A stretch of 64,000 bases of DNA from Plotosus lineatus (GCA_024760905.1 CM045733.1:23572501-23636500); one strand, 5' to 3'; positions 53,029-60,968 are shown, counted from the first letter of the stretch. The notes: generated by a model from the sequence alone, not told the origin. Program-made: numbers and translations.

Positions 53029-54181
53029 CACTCCCCGACTTTTTCCCCGACTTTTGTTTTAGTTTGGTTCCGGACGGCCAAACGTAAGGTAAAAAAAAAG
53101 TAAGTTGTTACTGTATGTTCCAGTGACGTATGACGCTCATCCTATACTATACATCCATAAATACCATTACTGTATCTCATAAAACACCCCTAAATCAATT
53201 ATTATAAACATAACATTGTTAAATAATATCAAATGTATCAAATAATATCAACATTAATTTCAAATAGAAAAATTTTAATCAAATTCACTCATCAAATATC
53301 AAATACAGTATCAAGTATAACATTTAATATTCTCTATGGTTCCGATGGTCGAGGAGCCATTTGGAAGAAACATACAACATTCACATGTTTTTCACCATCA
53401 TCAATTTTCTTGATACTTATCATCTTCGTTTCTAACGAGATGGCTTGTCACTTTTTCTGATTACCACCATCACTAGTAGGCTTACGCTTCTGACCAACCA
53501 TATTTGCTTAGGGTTACAAAAGTCCACAAAACAGTGTAAACACAAAGATCACAGAGATGACGTCTTAATCACTACTATGCTTTAATCTCTGGGTAAAAAA
53601 TTAACATCGGTAAAGTTCTCCAGGTTTTCTTATGGTTATGGTGGCTTTTTTTAACAAATTACAGTACTCAGGAAAGCATGGGTTTTCAAGCGATGCAATT
53701 TAGTGCTCATTCATTTAGGGCTGGCTGTTTGAGGGTCCTTTGCCAATTAAATTTTTTGCTGCTATCTTTCAGAAAGCAGTAAAAACAGATGCTTGGACAT
53801 TTACCAAAATGCTTTGTGCACTCTGGGACACACTAAACAGCATGTTGTTCACCACTTTAAAATAGCAAATTTGGTAACCTGCACATGAACTAAACGAAAT
53901 AATTAATTTGTTCTGTTTTTGCTGGCTCAGCTGGCCTTTAATGTCACCACTAAATGGGTCTAATAATCTACTTTCCCTGTTTTCCATACCTTGGCAGAAC
54001 TTGTTTGATTCGAAGAAGCCTCGTCATTATGACTGGGTGGACACACCACGGTTTTCAGTGCCTCAAAAAGACCCACAATTGTGGTTCGATTTTGGGTCTG
54101 CAGCATTCTCCTGCTTTCCTTCTGCTGATCACTCACTTTTTCACTGTCATCACTCAGCTTCCCTTGAATGGAAAATGACAT
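39491..54181 (-). CDS. stra8: stra8, stimulated by retinoic acid 8 (8 coding exons, complete)
   Basis: STRA8 is the germ-cell nuclear factor that, with MEIOSIN in mammals, switches on meiotic genes after retinoic acid signalling. Exons, in transcript order on the minus strand, are 54181-53990, 51767-51692, 51529-51448, 51222-51067, 50373-50142, 47338-47277, 42158-42053 and 39562-39491. All borders are GT/AG and all phases join, giving 325 residues (human about 330). The N-terminus has an Arg-rich start, helix RTTIVGLFEALKTVV, a loop, then WKILDHALGFLLEKEAYLSK: the bHLH-like region, parallel to RATLVGLFNNLRKAV and KWQVLN in mouse. SLEDVQEQYRTLYS matches the mouse SLEEVKEEYARMYS block. An acidic Ser/Glu/Asp stretch follows, then EFE...SETISGLW and EEDLLQDAYDV blocks that also align. 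The start Met at 54181 is the first one that fits the family length; an upstream in-frame Met at 54205 exists. No stops or frameshifts are seen. Confidence 0.85.
40324..40675 (+). mobile_element. SINE-1, L2-type tail
   Basis: Full-length. The exact 12-bp TSD TAAATTAGGGAG lies at 40312-40323 and 40676-40687. The tail ends in (GAT)n rather than the usual (GAAT)n. It lies in stra8 intron 7. Confidence 0.9.
40780..41080 (-). mobile_element. SINE-3 (V-SINE-like), degraded
   Basis: On the minus strand it has GTGGCGTCGTGGTTACTGCG head remnants and ACTCGAACCCAGGACTTTCT (box B region), then a body with a (CA)n run at about 40889-40918. The limits are approximate. Confidence 0.55.
41102..41325 (-). 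mobile_element. RTE LINE, extreme 5' truncation, 16-bp TSD
   Basis: Only about 224 bp of the 3' end is present (tail GGGAACAGCCGAAAGGAAAA, then the GACATGAAGGTAGTTGTAGA region). The exact TSD CTTGAAGAGAATCACT lies at 41086-41101 and 41326-41341. It is the same LINE family as 3163-4308. Confidence 0.9.
41342..42052. other. stra8 intron 7, no other gene seen
   Basis: Unique-looking AT-rich sequence. Confidence 0.4.
42053..42158 (-). CDS. stra8: stra8 coding exon 7
   Basis: The exon is 106 bases, with acceptor TCCCACAG and donor CAG/GTACAA. It encodes PAALQSCDSEKLSQIYKDIS then GFLMSHMVENQDFPQ. It is less conserved than earlier exons; support comes from splice sites and phase. Confidence 0.75.
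42753..42870 (+). mobile_element. SINE-1 RTE-type tail, short 5'-truncated copy
   Basis: A 118-bp piece from the GACAGGAAGGGCATCCGACG segment to AAAGCCGAAAGGAAGACAGA. The exact TSD GGGTCATGAGGA lies at 42741-42752 and 42871-42882. It landed inside an older SINE-3 tail region. Confidence 0.85.
42890..43112 (-). mobile_element. SINE-3 (V-SINE-like), degraded
   Basis: It has the central domain TTTTGACTGTGGGAGGAAAC and ACATGCAAACTCCATACAGA on the minus strand, and a decayed head near 43090. Confidence 0.6.
43284..43758 (+). mobile_element. R1 TIR element copy, near full length
   Basis: CAGGGATCCCTCGCTACTTC start and GTGAGGGATCCCTA end, with TA flanks. It is bordered by CA and TA microsatellites. 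Confidence 0.78.
43770..43848. repeat. (TA)n array
   Basis: About 40 TA units immediately left of a long perfect inverted repeat. Confidence 0.95.
43913..44151. repeat. 108-bp near-perfect inverted repeat with 23-bp spacer
   Basis: The left arm 43913-44020 and right arm 44044-44151 are reverse complements with a single mismatch (…CATCCTCTCTC versus CATCCTTTCTC). The spacer is CTTCTATA-rich. (TA)n arrays lie on both sides. No coding frame. Confidence 0.95.
44152..44194. repeat. (TA)n array
   Basis: About 21 TA units directly after the inverted repeat, followed by a (CA)n run. Confidence 0.93.
44225..44794. other. stra8 intron 6, no gene seen
   Basis: Unique-looking; an 89-codon open frame at 44423-44692 has no recognisable motif or splice support and is probably chance. 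Confidence 0.4.
44795..45108 (-). mobile_element. SINE-3 (V-SINE-like)
   Basis: On the minus strand it has the head GGGTAGTGGTTGGTATGTT, central domain TTGCATGTTCTCCCCGTGCT, and tail TGACCCTGGTAGGATTAAGT. Confidence 0.65.
45109..45847. other. stra8 intron 6, no gene seen
   Basis: No repeat or exon recognised. Confidence 0.4.
45848..46766 (-). mobile_element. F-family (pogo/Tigger-like) copy with foldback insertion
   Basis: CAGTTGGCCCCCTTCTTACG at the left and AAGAAGGGAGCCGACTG at the right, both beside TA. The usual transposase start is absent; instead an AT-rich stretch and a GC-rich foldback (46158-46410) occupy the middle. Confidence 0.75.
46158..46410. mobile_element. GC-rich foldback MITE-like element, 253 bp
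   Basis: The ends TGTGGCGCGC and GCGCGCCACA are inverted, with GCCGAATGCGGGC / GCCCACATTCGGC further in. A second inverted pair surrounds the centre (CAATCCCTCAAGCAAAC / GTTTGATTGAGGGATCGG). GC content contrasts sharply with the AT-rich host element. The TSD is unclear because TTATTAAACATT occurs repeatedly here. Confidence 0.72.
46894..47077 (+). mobile_element. SINE-1, L2-type tail, 5'-truncated
   Basis: It starts at AACCATTGCTGATTCTTG and ends in GAATGAATGA repeats. The 9-bp TSD ATTAGTCAG lies at 46885-46893 and 47078-47086. Confidence 0.85.
47277..47338 (-). CDS. stra8: stra8 coding exon 6
   Basis: The small exon of 62 bases has acceptor ATTTGTAG and donor CAG/GTAAGA. It encodes DLLQDAYDVVQRDMEAASIN plus a split Arg. 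The mouse counterpart is the ILFEDAFDVASFLD region. It is short, but phase-compatible on both sides. Confidence 0.8.
47940..48283 (+). mobile_element. SINE-1, L2-type tail, full length
   Basis: The head is GGTGGTCTAGTGGTATAGGG and the tail ends GAACTGAACTG. The TSD AAAATCAAATGTAC / AAAATCAAATGTGC (one difference) lies at 47926-47939 and 48284-48297. Confidence 0.9.
48410..48525 (+). mobile_element. Rex3-like LINE 3' tip fragment
   Basis: AAGAGCTGGAGGAAGTGGCT and GGGGAGAGGGACGTTTGG are the last coding part of Rex3, as at 8130-8165. It ends in AATAGATGATGATGG-type tail sequence. Confidence 0.6.
48562..49373 (+). mobile_element. R1 copy interrupted by SINE-2
   Basis: CAGGGATCGCTCGCTACTTC at the left end and GTGCTGGATCTCTG at the right end. 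The R1 core is split at 48910, where TTATAAGTATTTAT is duplicated around a SINE-2. Confidence 0.78.
48911..49216 (+). mobile_element. SINE-2 nested in R1
   Basis: Full-length SINE-2. The TSD TTATAAGTATTTAT / TTATACGTATTTAT lies at 48897-48910 and 49217-49230. The insertion point is the TTATAAGCATTTATAGCATT core of R1, which allows exact reading of the pre-insertion site. Confidence 0.88.
49392..49715 (+). mobile_element. SINE-3 (V-SINE-like)
   Basis: A head remnant near 49395, then CCCCATGCCTGTGTGTGTGT, TTTCCTCCTACATTCC (central domain) and the tail GTGTCGGCTAAGGTAGGCTC. Confidence 0.6.
50142..50373 (-). CDS. stra8: stra8 coding exon 5
   Basis: The exon is 232 bases, with acceptor TTCTACAG and donor GAG/GTAAAA. 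It encodes ETLERLLHSGVLTPDQTGLS and VVSETISGLWSSLP, matching the mouse block around IVSAAISHLWQTL. It ends SALYVAEE, which leads into the conserved EDxxxDAYDV motif on the next exon. Confidence 0.85.
50505..50770 (-). mobile_element. SINE-3 (V-SINE-like), degraded
   Basis: On the minus strand it has GTAGTGGTTAGCACGTCTAC at the end near 50520 and a second, decayed body at 50550-50770 (GAGGAAACCGGAGTCCCCAG). It may be two adjacent fragments. It sits just upstream of stra8 exon 5. Confidence 0.5.
50793..50831. repeat. (GAT)n microsatellite
   Basis: Thirteen trinucleotide units. The poly-Met reading frame over it is an artefact. Confidence 0.95.
51067..51222 (-). CDS. stra8: stra8 coding exon 4 (acidic segment)
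   Basis: The exon is 156 bases, with acceptor CCTCCAG and donor GG/GTGAGT. It encodes an acidic low-complexity stretch (DVDESHESSEIDSADEETDE) followed by HIQEFE. The mammalian protein has a longer Glu-rich run in the same place; the fish version is short, which accounts for much of the length difference from mouse. Confidence 0.82.
51448..51529 (-). CDS. stra8: stra8 coding exon 3
   Basis: The exon is 82 bases, with acceptor TTTTCTAG and donor TT/GTAAGA. It encodes IYVDDDDGPKSLEDVQEQYR then TLYSDH. The SLEDVQEQYRTLYS segment is one of the clearest matches to the mammalian protein. Confidence 0.82.
51692..51767 (-). CDS. stra8: stra8 coding exon 2 (helix 2)
   Basis: The exon has 25 codons plus one base, starting WKILDHALGF and ending SKLLALK. 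The acceptor is TTTTTGTAG. The donor GTCTCT is weak and is followed at once by a CA-rich run (GCACAC repeats). The phase joins exon 3 as a Glu codon. The helix matches the second helix of the mammalian bHLH-like region. Confidence 0.78.
52088..52757 (+). mobile_element. SINE-3 (V-SINE-like) split by a reversed SINE-2
   Basis: The 5' part (52088-52232: head GTGGTTATCATGTCCGCCAG, central ATCCAAAGACATG) and 3' part (52546-52757: ACATTAGGTTAACTTGCTGT, a TG run, tail TAGTAGGATTTAGTGGTTG) belong to one copy. The SINE-2 at about 52235-52545 interrupts it. Confidence 0.75.
52235..52545 (-). mobile_element. SINE-2 nested in SINE-3
   Basis: On the minus strand: GGGGCCGGTGGTGAAGTGGT head to GGGTGTAAAAAGCCCAACAG tail. 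The TSD is imperfect (about AAGACATGTAAA against AAGAGATATGTA). Confidence 0.82.
52880..53021. repeat. (TA)n arrays flanking a short unique piece
   Basis: TA runs at 52880-52938 and about 52990-53021 surround 50 bp containing GAGAGAGAGCGGCC. Confidence 0.9.
53025..53520. mobile_element. second copy of the CAGACNNTCCCCGAC element
   Basis: It shares CTCCCCGACTTT, GGTTCCGGACGGCC and AGTGACGTATGACGCTCAT with the fragment at 27787-28125. Only one terminus is visible and the right boundary is approximate. It lies in stra8 intron 1. Confidence 0.55.
53990..54181 (-). CDS. stra8: stra8 coding exon 1 (start, basic region and helix 1)
   Basis: The exon encodes 64 residues from MSFSIQGKLSDD to NQTSSAK, with donor AAG/GTATGG and phase 0 at its end. 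It contains the basic patch ESRR, then NRTTIVGLFEALKTVV (helix 1). The sequence just before the ATG (…GGAGCAG/GT) could be a splice acceptor, so a noncoding first exon may exist further upstream. Confidence 0.8.
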
Positions 54182-54274
54182 ACCTGCTCCCTGCTTGTCG
54201 ACCAAGAAATACAGTAGGAAAAGTTACTTTTTCATCATGGTTTAAAGGAGTGTGTATTATTCACACAGACACAC

Positions 54275-54492
54275 ATGGGGGACACGGTGGCGTAGTGGTT
54301 AGCACGTCCGCCTCACATCAAGAAGACCTGGGTTTGATTCCAGGCCCGGGCATTTCTGTGTAGAGTTTGCATGTTCTCCCCGTGCTTGTGTGAGTTTCCT
54401 CCGGGTACTCCGGTTTCCTCCCACAGTCCAAAAACATGCACAGTAGGTTAATTGGATGTTCCAAATTGCCCGTAGGTGTGAGTGAGTCTATA
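54275..54492 (+). mobile_element. SINE-3 (V-SINE-like), well preserved, just upstream of the stra8 start
   Basis: Head GGGGACACGGTGGCGTAGTG, box B GGGTTTGATTCCAG, central CATGTTCTCCCCGTGCTTGT and GTTTCCTCCCACAGTCCAAA. It is the best SINE-3 copy in the window. It begins 94 bp from the stra8 ATG on the opposite strand. Confidence 0.85.
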
Positions 54493-54717
54493 TGTGGCCT
54501 GGTGCACCATACGGTAGATCATTGTGATCACAGCCATAACAATCCCTGAATGAGCACCGTTCAAGCTTTCAGGGATTGACGTCCATTCCTTGTCAGATGT
54601 AGATGTACAGCGATTTACATACATACATTTTTTTTCATAGCTTTCTAGTATGTTATGTTACATATGTAGTAGATTTATATTGCACTTTATCCATACTGTA
54701 ATATTATGCTCAAAGCA

Positions 54718-54888
54718 CACTGGGTGTGCAACACCAGTTATTGCATTGTTCTATCCTTTGATGCTGAGCGCCAAGCAGGAAGCAACAACTGCCAAATTTT
54801 AACATGTTATGGTACAACATGGCCGGATTCGAACTCCAACCTTCCAAAGGATAAAGCAGACGCTCTACCAACTGAGCTAAATCCACAG
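54718..54888 (-). mobile_element. SINE-4 copy (reverse)
   Basis: On the minus strand it has TAGCTCAGTTGGTAGAGCGT, box B GGTTGGAGTTCGAATCC, and a body with TGCTTCCTGCTTGGCGCTCA, matching 32523-32800. Confidence 0.78.
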
Positions 54889-54999
54889 TTCCAGTATGAA
54901 CCATCTCACAAAAAAACATACATCTCACCAATCCTCCATCTACTATTCAGTTTTATTTGAAAATTTAGATTCAATAATCTTTTACAGAACTCTCTCACT

Positions 55000-55135
55000 C
55001 AGTCATTTGCAAAACTACTTAATTCTAATAGCGTCATGGGGAGGCAGGAGCCTCTCTTACCAGAAACTGGGTGAAGGCAGGTTACACCCTAAACAGCTCA
55101 TCAGACCATCCCAGGGCCAACACACAACCATTTAC
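55000..55135 (-). mobile_element. SINE-3/L2 tail fragment
   Basis: TTAATTCTAATAGCGTCATG and ACACCCTAAACAGCTCATCA read, in reverse, like the family tail. Decayed. Confidence 0.4.
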
Positions 55136-55292
55136 ATTCATATCCTGTTGAGTGGTATCATAATTAACATGACTGTCACAAACAAGAAGGTTCTGGAGTC
55201 CCAGGCAAAATTTTAAAATGTTCATAATATTTTGTGTCAGACAAGTTTGCAAATGCTACCTGAAAACAAACTGATAAAAAGATAAGGGTATC

Positions 55293-55632
55293 CAGTGGTC
55301 GCCTGGTAGTAAGGTGCTGGATTACTGATCACAAGGTTGAGGGTTCAAGCGCCACTGTCAACGGTTGTCACTGCAGTCCCCCCCATTGCACTTAACTGGG
55401 TTATAAAAGGCTGGCAATGTCTCTCACTGTCCATGGTGAAAGGCTGTAAAAGAACCATTGCTGATATTTGTCAAGACTAGCTCCATATCCATCAGCATGT
55501 TTCTGCCCTGCAATGGCCTGGCGAGCTGTCCAGGGTTTACTATGCCCTCGCCCAGGGACAACCAAGATGGTTCCCAGCCTCCTTCACAACCCTAGTAATT
55601 AGGATAAATAAGTTCAGAAAATGAAGGACTGA
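55293..55632 (+). mobile_element. SINE-1, L2-type tail, old copy
   Basis: The head CAGTGGTCGCCTGGTAGTAA and body are clearly alignable but divergent. The TSD ATAAGGGTATC lies at 55282-55292 and 55633-55643. Confidence 0.85.
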
Positions 55633-55643
55633 ATAAGGGTATC

Positions 55644-57562
55644 GTGTCACAATTGGGGGAGCGTTGTCGTTAGCACAACAAGCCTAAGTCTAAAGTTCTC
55701 CTTGCAGGGGGCCGCTCTACTCCAACCATGGGGCAGTTTATACCCCCTATGCAGGGGTCTGATCTACCCCAGCCATGGGGCAGTTTGGAGCCCTGCACAC
55801 TTTAGAGGACATAATTAGTTTTTGGACTCCTGAAAATCTGATCAGAATTCTAGTCTAGGTCCAGTCACTTATGTCTAGGTTTCCCCCCCTCAAAAAAAAC
55901 ATAGGAGGAGGTTGTTCCTATGGCGAAAACTTGGTAATAAATTGGGAAAAGGTCCCAACTGGCCCACTGAACCCTAGTAGGATTAACCAGATGACAATAA
56001 GTGGGTGAAGGAGTTAAAAGTGATCACAGTGCGAATACCATTTCTCTGTATAACTTTATGTTGTATTTGATCCCTGTCTTGCACATTGTGATATAATTTA
56101 TCTTTAAATTTATTTTTAATAGCAAGGCCTAACTGAACAGGTAACTAATATAATTTGCATTAATGAACTTGTATTATTATTATTCAACACTTCACAAATC
56201 TCTCAGATGCTGCCTTATACACAAACCTGAAAATTCAAATGCACGTCTTCCTACTTACCTCAGCGTTTCCAACAGATTTTTCCAGGGATGAAAAATATTA
56301 ATTTTTCACTCTTAAACCTTTAACAGCACTGCCTTCCTTCACATGAGAAAGAAAAGGCTCAAACGTTCACATGTAATGAATCGACTCTTAACAGAAAAGG
56401 CTCAAACGTTCACATGTAATGAATCGACTCTTAACAGAAAAGGCTCAAACGTACACATGTAATGAATCGACTCTTAACGGTTAACTGTTCAAAGAGCCGA
56501 GTCTTTCATGAACGATTCATCGTCACTCGCTTAAATGGTGTTTATCACGATACCTTTTTCCAGTTAACTTCATCAACTATGTTTTATTCTTAATTATTAT
56601 CAATTATTTGGCGGTAGCTGTATCAAAATGTGTCTCAAATTTAGAGAATCCCACAGCATGGCATCAAACGTTGTTCTGTCAGAGATTAGCTTGTTGCTAG
56701 TTTCGTGTCAGGCAGAACAACTCCGCCTAGTTTCTGATCAACGGTTAGGATTCAGAATAAAGTAAACAACAATATAACATTGGCATATTTGTATTTATTA
56801 CTTAAAAATAATAATAATAAAACACATAACATGTTTTTATTATTACTTTTTTACGGAGCTATCTCACCATAGCTGTGACGTTGTTAGCTAGCTGAAAAAC
56901 TAGCTAACAGCTAACTCAGCTGTCTGGGTTATGTGCGCGTGGGTTTTTCGCTGTTATACCGTTTAGTGATTCTTTGTTCACCTCAGTTTCCACTTTTAAA
57001 TTTTAGTTTTGTTTAATTAGCAGAATCTCATAATTATAAACTTTTTTATTAAGTGGGTAAGCAAAGTCAGGACAAATTAATAGATCTGTGCTCATGGCTA
57101 CTTATTAGGACATGGTGAAACTAAATTGTATTTTGTCGGGGTTTTTTATTTTATTTTACATCACAAATTTGTGATTTATTTCATCATCATTATTATTATT
57201 ATTATTATTATTATTCTCAATCTGTAGTAGTAGTAGTAGTGGTATGCAGGTTTTATCTTTACTAGCATCATCCGCATGACCTCACCTGAGGTAAAAGTCA
57301 CTCATTCTTCAGTGCCAAGTCTCTTCTGTGGAAAGTAGACATGAAATGCACAAGAAATTGTAAATAATAATAATATATCATACATTCATTTGTTTGTTCA
57401 TAATCAATCGCAAGTTATAATTACGTACCTTTAAAATATACAATAGCATAGATTATCACCAATTTACCTAATTACTCCGAAGTGAGTGACATCATCCATC
57501 ATCAAGGTGCATGTTGCTTACAGAATTACTATTTATTTCACCAAATAATGTGGGAAAAATAG
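55644..57562. other. stra8 upstream region, no gene seen
   Basis: Apart from a 43-bp tandem repeat (56350-56478) and small trinucleotide runs (about 57189-57241), nothing is recognised. The region upstream of stra8 could hold its promoter, but I found no convincing retinoic acid response element pair. Confidence 0.4.
56350..56478. repeat. three tandem copies of a 43-bp unit
   Basis: The unit begins AGAAAAGGCTCAAACGTTCA and ends GAATCGACTCTTAAC. The first two copies are identical; the third differs at one base (GTACAC for GTTCAC). Confidence 0.95.
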
Positions 57563-57843
57563 AGGACGTGATGGCCTAGTGGTATAGGGCGCTGGATCGC
57601 TGATCATCAGGTTGGGGATTCGAGTCCCACTTTCCACAAGGTTGTTACTGTCCCGCCCAGTGCAGCAAACTGGTTTATCAAAGATTGGCCATGTCTCTCA
57701 TTGTCTATGGTGTGAGGTTCATGTAAAAGAACCATTGCTGACTTTCGACATGAGTAGACTGCAAAGCCGTCAGCGTGTTTCCGCCCTGCGATGGCCTGGC
57801 GAGCTGATCAGGGTGTACTCTGCCCTCGCCCGGAGTTGGCTGG
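57563..57843 (+). mobile_element. SINE-1, L2-type tail, cut at its 3' end
   Basis: Head GATGGCCTAGTGGTATAGGG through the body to CCGGAGTTGGCTGG, where the tail stops and Tc1-like sequence begins. Confidence 0.75.
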
Positions 57844-58944
57844 ATGGAGAGAGTTTGGCACTGCTACTTCTCTCCCAAGGAGTGGCCGTCCACCAAAGAT
57901 GACGCGAAGAGTCCAGCACAGAATACACAGAGAGGTAAAAAAAAAAAAAACCTAGAGTGTCTGCTAAAGACTTACAGAATTCACTGGCGCAGTCCAATAT
58001 ATCTGTGCACACATCAACTATATGTAAAACAATGGCCAAGAATGGTGTTCATGGGAGGATTCCAAGGAGGAAGCCACTGCTGTCTAAAAAAAATATTGTT
58101 GCTCGTTTAATGTTCGCAAAAAGGCAATTGGACACTCCACAGACGTTTTGGCAAAATATTTTGTGGACTGATGAAACCGAAGTTGAATTGTTTGGGAGGA
58201 ACACACAACGTCATGTGTGGATAAAAAATGGAACAACTCATCAACACCTCATCCCCCACTGTGAAGCATGGTGGAGGGTGCATCATGGTTTGGGGCTGTT
58301 TTGTTGCCTCGGGGCCTGGACAACTTGCAATCATTAATAGAAAAATAAATTCAAAAGTTTATCAGGATGTTTTGCAAGAAAACCTGAGGCCGTCTGTCAG
58401 ACAGTTGAAGCAAAAAAGAGGATGGATGCTGCAACAAGACAATGATCCAAAACACAGAAGTAAATCAACTTCAGAATGGTTTCAGAAGAACAAAATACAC
58501 GTTCTGGAGTGGCCAAAGTGCAGCCTTGAACCCCATTGAGATGCTGTAGCATGACCTCAAGACAGCGATTCATGCCAGACATCCCAGGAATCTGACTGAA
58601 CTACAGCAGTTTTGTAAAGAATGGGCCAAGATTAGTTCTAATTGATGTGCAAGACTGATCTGCAGCTACAGGAAGCGTCTGGTTGAAGTTATTGCTGCCA
58701 AAGGGGGGGCCACAAAATATTAAATGTGATGGTTCAGTTACTTATTCCTCCCCCTTCTGTCATTGTTTGCATGCTATCCTCATTAAAATATGAAAACCTA
58801 TAAATGTTTGGGTGGTTTTAGTTAAAGCAGACACTGTTTTTTTCATCTGTGTGATTTTTGACAAAGATCAGATCACATTTGATGGTGATTTTATGCAGAA
58901 ATGTGAGAAATTCCAAACGGTTCAGATACTTTTTCATACCACTG
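57844..58944 (+). mobile_element. Tc1-like element, 5' end missing
   Basis: The 3' terminus TACTTTTTCATACCACTG is followed by TA. Transposase parts occur in several frames: VSAKDLQNSLAQSN, FWQNILWTDET, GGGCIMVWGCF and MLQQDNDPKH. The 5' TIR is missing where it meets a SINE-1. Confidence 0.85.
57860..58725 (+). pseudogene. decayed Tc1-like transposase
   Basis: The first catalytic Asp lies in WTDET and the second in QQDNDPKH; the expected Glu block (…LEPHEMLWHDLKTAI) is altered. Frame changes near 57950, 58240 and 58530 and a 13-A run show inactivity. Confidence 0.82.
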
Positions 58945-59061
58945 TAATAGGTGACCTGTGACACAATTCAGCTTGGAGTGCAATGCAGTGCCACATGATC
59001 CACTGTGTACCTTTTTGTTATTAGTCTCAATAACTGCCCCCGTTTGTTGACAGTCTTATGG

Positions 59062-59215
59062 CTTTCTTCTTTTCCTCTCGGCATTTCCCTTTTTTTTTTT
59101 TTTTTCCAGGGGTCACCAGAGCGAATCATCTGATTCGCACATTTGATTTGGCATAGGTTTTCACGTCAGATGCTCTTCCTGACACAACCCTTTAGCAAGG
59201 GATAGAAACACATGC
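59062..59215 (-). mobile_element. SINE-1 RTE-type tail fragment
   Basis: CTTCTTTTCCTCTCGGCATT and GCGAATCATCTGATTCGCAC, then TTTGGCATAGGTTTTCACG: the RTE-type 3' half in reverse, with a poly-T expansion. Confidence 0.75.
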
Positions 59216-59394
59216 AGAAATCGCTTTTGTCGAGAATCATTAACAATAAGCCATAATAATCGCCATTATAATGCATTTTTGAGGTTATACATTAAATTTG
59301 GGTTTTTTCCTTCTTAAAGAAAAGAAAAAATGGCATTTAATAAATTTAGATTTTTCAGCAGTTTTCAATAGTCAATTTCTTTTAATTTTTTCAA

Positions 59395-59690
59395 AACATT
59401 TTATTCCGAATTTGGGACTCAGGGCGGCTAGAGCCCATCGCAACTTGCTCTTAGCGAAGGCAGGGTACACTCTGTACAGCTTGGCAGAGAGTCACCCAGC
59501 CACTCACGTTCACATGTACAGTTAGCTTAACGCACATGTTTTTGGATTGTGGGGGGGGTAACCGGAGTACCCGGAGGAAACCCACATAATCACAGTGAGC
59601 ACAAAGTTCACACAGAAAATATCCTTGCTCGGCATGGGCCTCAAACTGAGGATATTCTTTCTGAGCCAGAAGTGATACTCACTACACAAC
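59395..59690 (-). mobile_element. SINE-3 (V-SINE-like), degraded
   Basis: The reversed central domain TTTTTGGATTGTGGGGGGGG and CGGAGTACCCGGAGGAAACC, plus the tail near 59400-59500. Confidence 0.6.
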
Positions 59691-60236
59691 CCTAAACAAT
59701 TCTTATCAATGTGCGCAACATGAACCAATGAGCCCCAGCTTAGAAAGCTGATGCTTTACCCATTATTCCACTGAGCCTTGCTTGTCAATTAATTACTGAT
59801 TGCATTTCAGTTTGGCACGATATGAAATTAGGAAATTAGTTATTTGGGAAAATCATCCAAAAATGAAATAAAAATAAATAAATAAAAATAGCATGCATTC
59901 TTCATTTAACTACAAGTTGATCAAGGGCAGATTACAAAAAAATATGTAGTAGAATGCAGTGTGTGGTTTTAAATAATTCAAATGTACGCCATTTAAATAT
60001 ATTCAAGATAAAAATATGTACAAAGATGTGTATGGATGAAACTAAACTTGTATTACTACTGCAGTTGGAGACACTGGAGAGTCATATCAAGTGTCAGACA
60101 GTCACATTGCATGCTCAGAAAATTACCAGGCTTGTAATTATTTTTGTGCTTTTGTCCTGATTTTTCATGAATAGATATTTATACAGTAAATATCTACATT
60201 ACCTAACCGCTGTGACAGCAACAACTCTGAAAGTTC

Positions 60237-60564
60237 AGTTCAGTTCATTTTCTGTAACCGCTTCATCCTAATTAGGGTCACGGGGAGGCTGGTGCCCATC
60301 CCAGCCAACTCAGGGCGAGGGCAGAGTACACCCTGGACAGCTCGCCAGGCCATCGCAGGGCGGAAACACACTGACGGCTTTGCAGTTTACTCTTGTCGAA
60401 AGTCAGCAATGGTTCTTTTACATGCCTCACACCACAGACAGTGAGAGACATGGCTGACCTTTGATAACCCAGTTAGCTGCATTGGGGGGGGGGGGGGGGG
60501 ACTCGAACCCCCAACCTTTGGATCAGCGATCCGGCGCCTTATACCACTAGACCACCACTGTCCC
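60237..60564 (-). mobile_element. SINE-1, L2-type tail, full length, 12-bp TSD
   Basis: The exact TSD CTCTGAAAGTTC lies at 60225-60236 and 60565-60576. A poly-G run (60484-60500) replaces the usual CCCCCC on the other strand and deletes part of the body. Confidence 0.9.
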
Positions 60565-60870
60565 CTCTGAAAGTTCTATCCCAAATAAAGACAATATTAT
60601 GTATGAGATTAATAATAAAATTCTCAATTTGGTGTTTTCCCCCTCATTCATTCTTTATTTTCTGATATCTGGGTGCTTTATTGGAGTATTCTCTCTTACA
60701 TATTTAATGTTAAGCAAAAAGTGTATAAGATAATGGATTTCTAAGCCTTGTGTTAATGCATCTCTTAAAATGTAATACTTTTTTATGGCTGAAGTCCTTC
60801 TTCATTGCTCTGGTGTGCCCATAGTTCCCTGGTGTGATGTCAGTCATTATAATATTATTCTTATCAGTAA

Positions 60871-60943
60871 GGCTGAGTGTCCTAATGGAAAGGGCATCAG
60901 CCTCCAGAGCTGGGGATTGTGGATTCAAGTCCCTTCTGAGTTG
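60871..60943 (+). pseudogene. tRNA-Arg-like sequence, degenerate
   Basis: GGCTGAGTGTCCTAATGGAA, then GGGCATCAGCCTCCAGAGCT, then GATTGTGGATTCAAGTCCCT resembles tRNA-Arg(CCT) along its length. The acceptor stem does not pair well, the anticodon loop is altered, and box B is TTCAAGTCC. Probably a tRNA pseudogene or SINE head; no Pol III T-run follows directly. Confidence 0.45.
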
Positions 60944-60968
60944 TAAATTTTAATGAGAATTATTTAGT

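Noticed and set aside
53908..54363. Plus-strand 151-codon frame across stra8 exon 1
   Set aside because: It is the shadow of exon 1 on the other strand and runs into a SINE.
57278..57300. Retinoic acid response element upstream of stra8 (TGACCTCACCTGAGGT)
   Set aside because: There is one half-site and an E-box-like CACCTG but no direct repeat with 2 or 5 bp spacing. Not enough to call.
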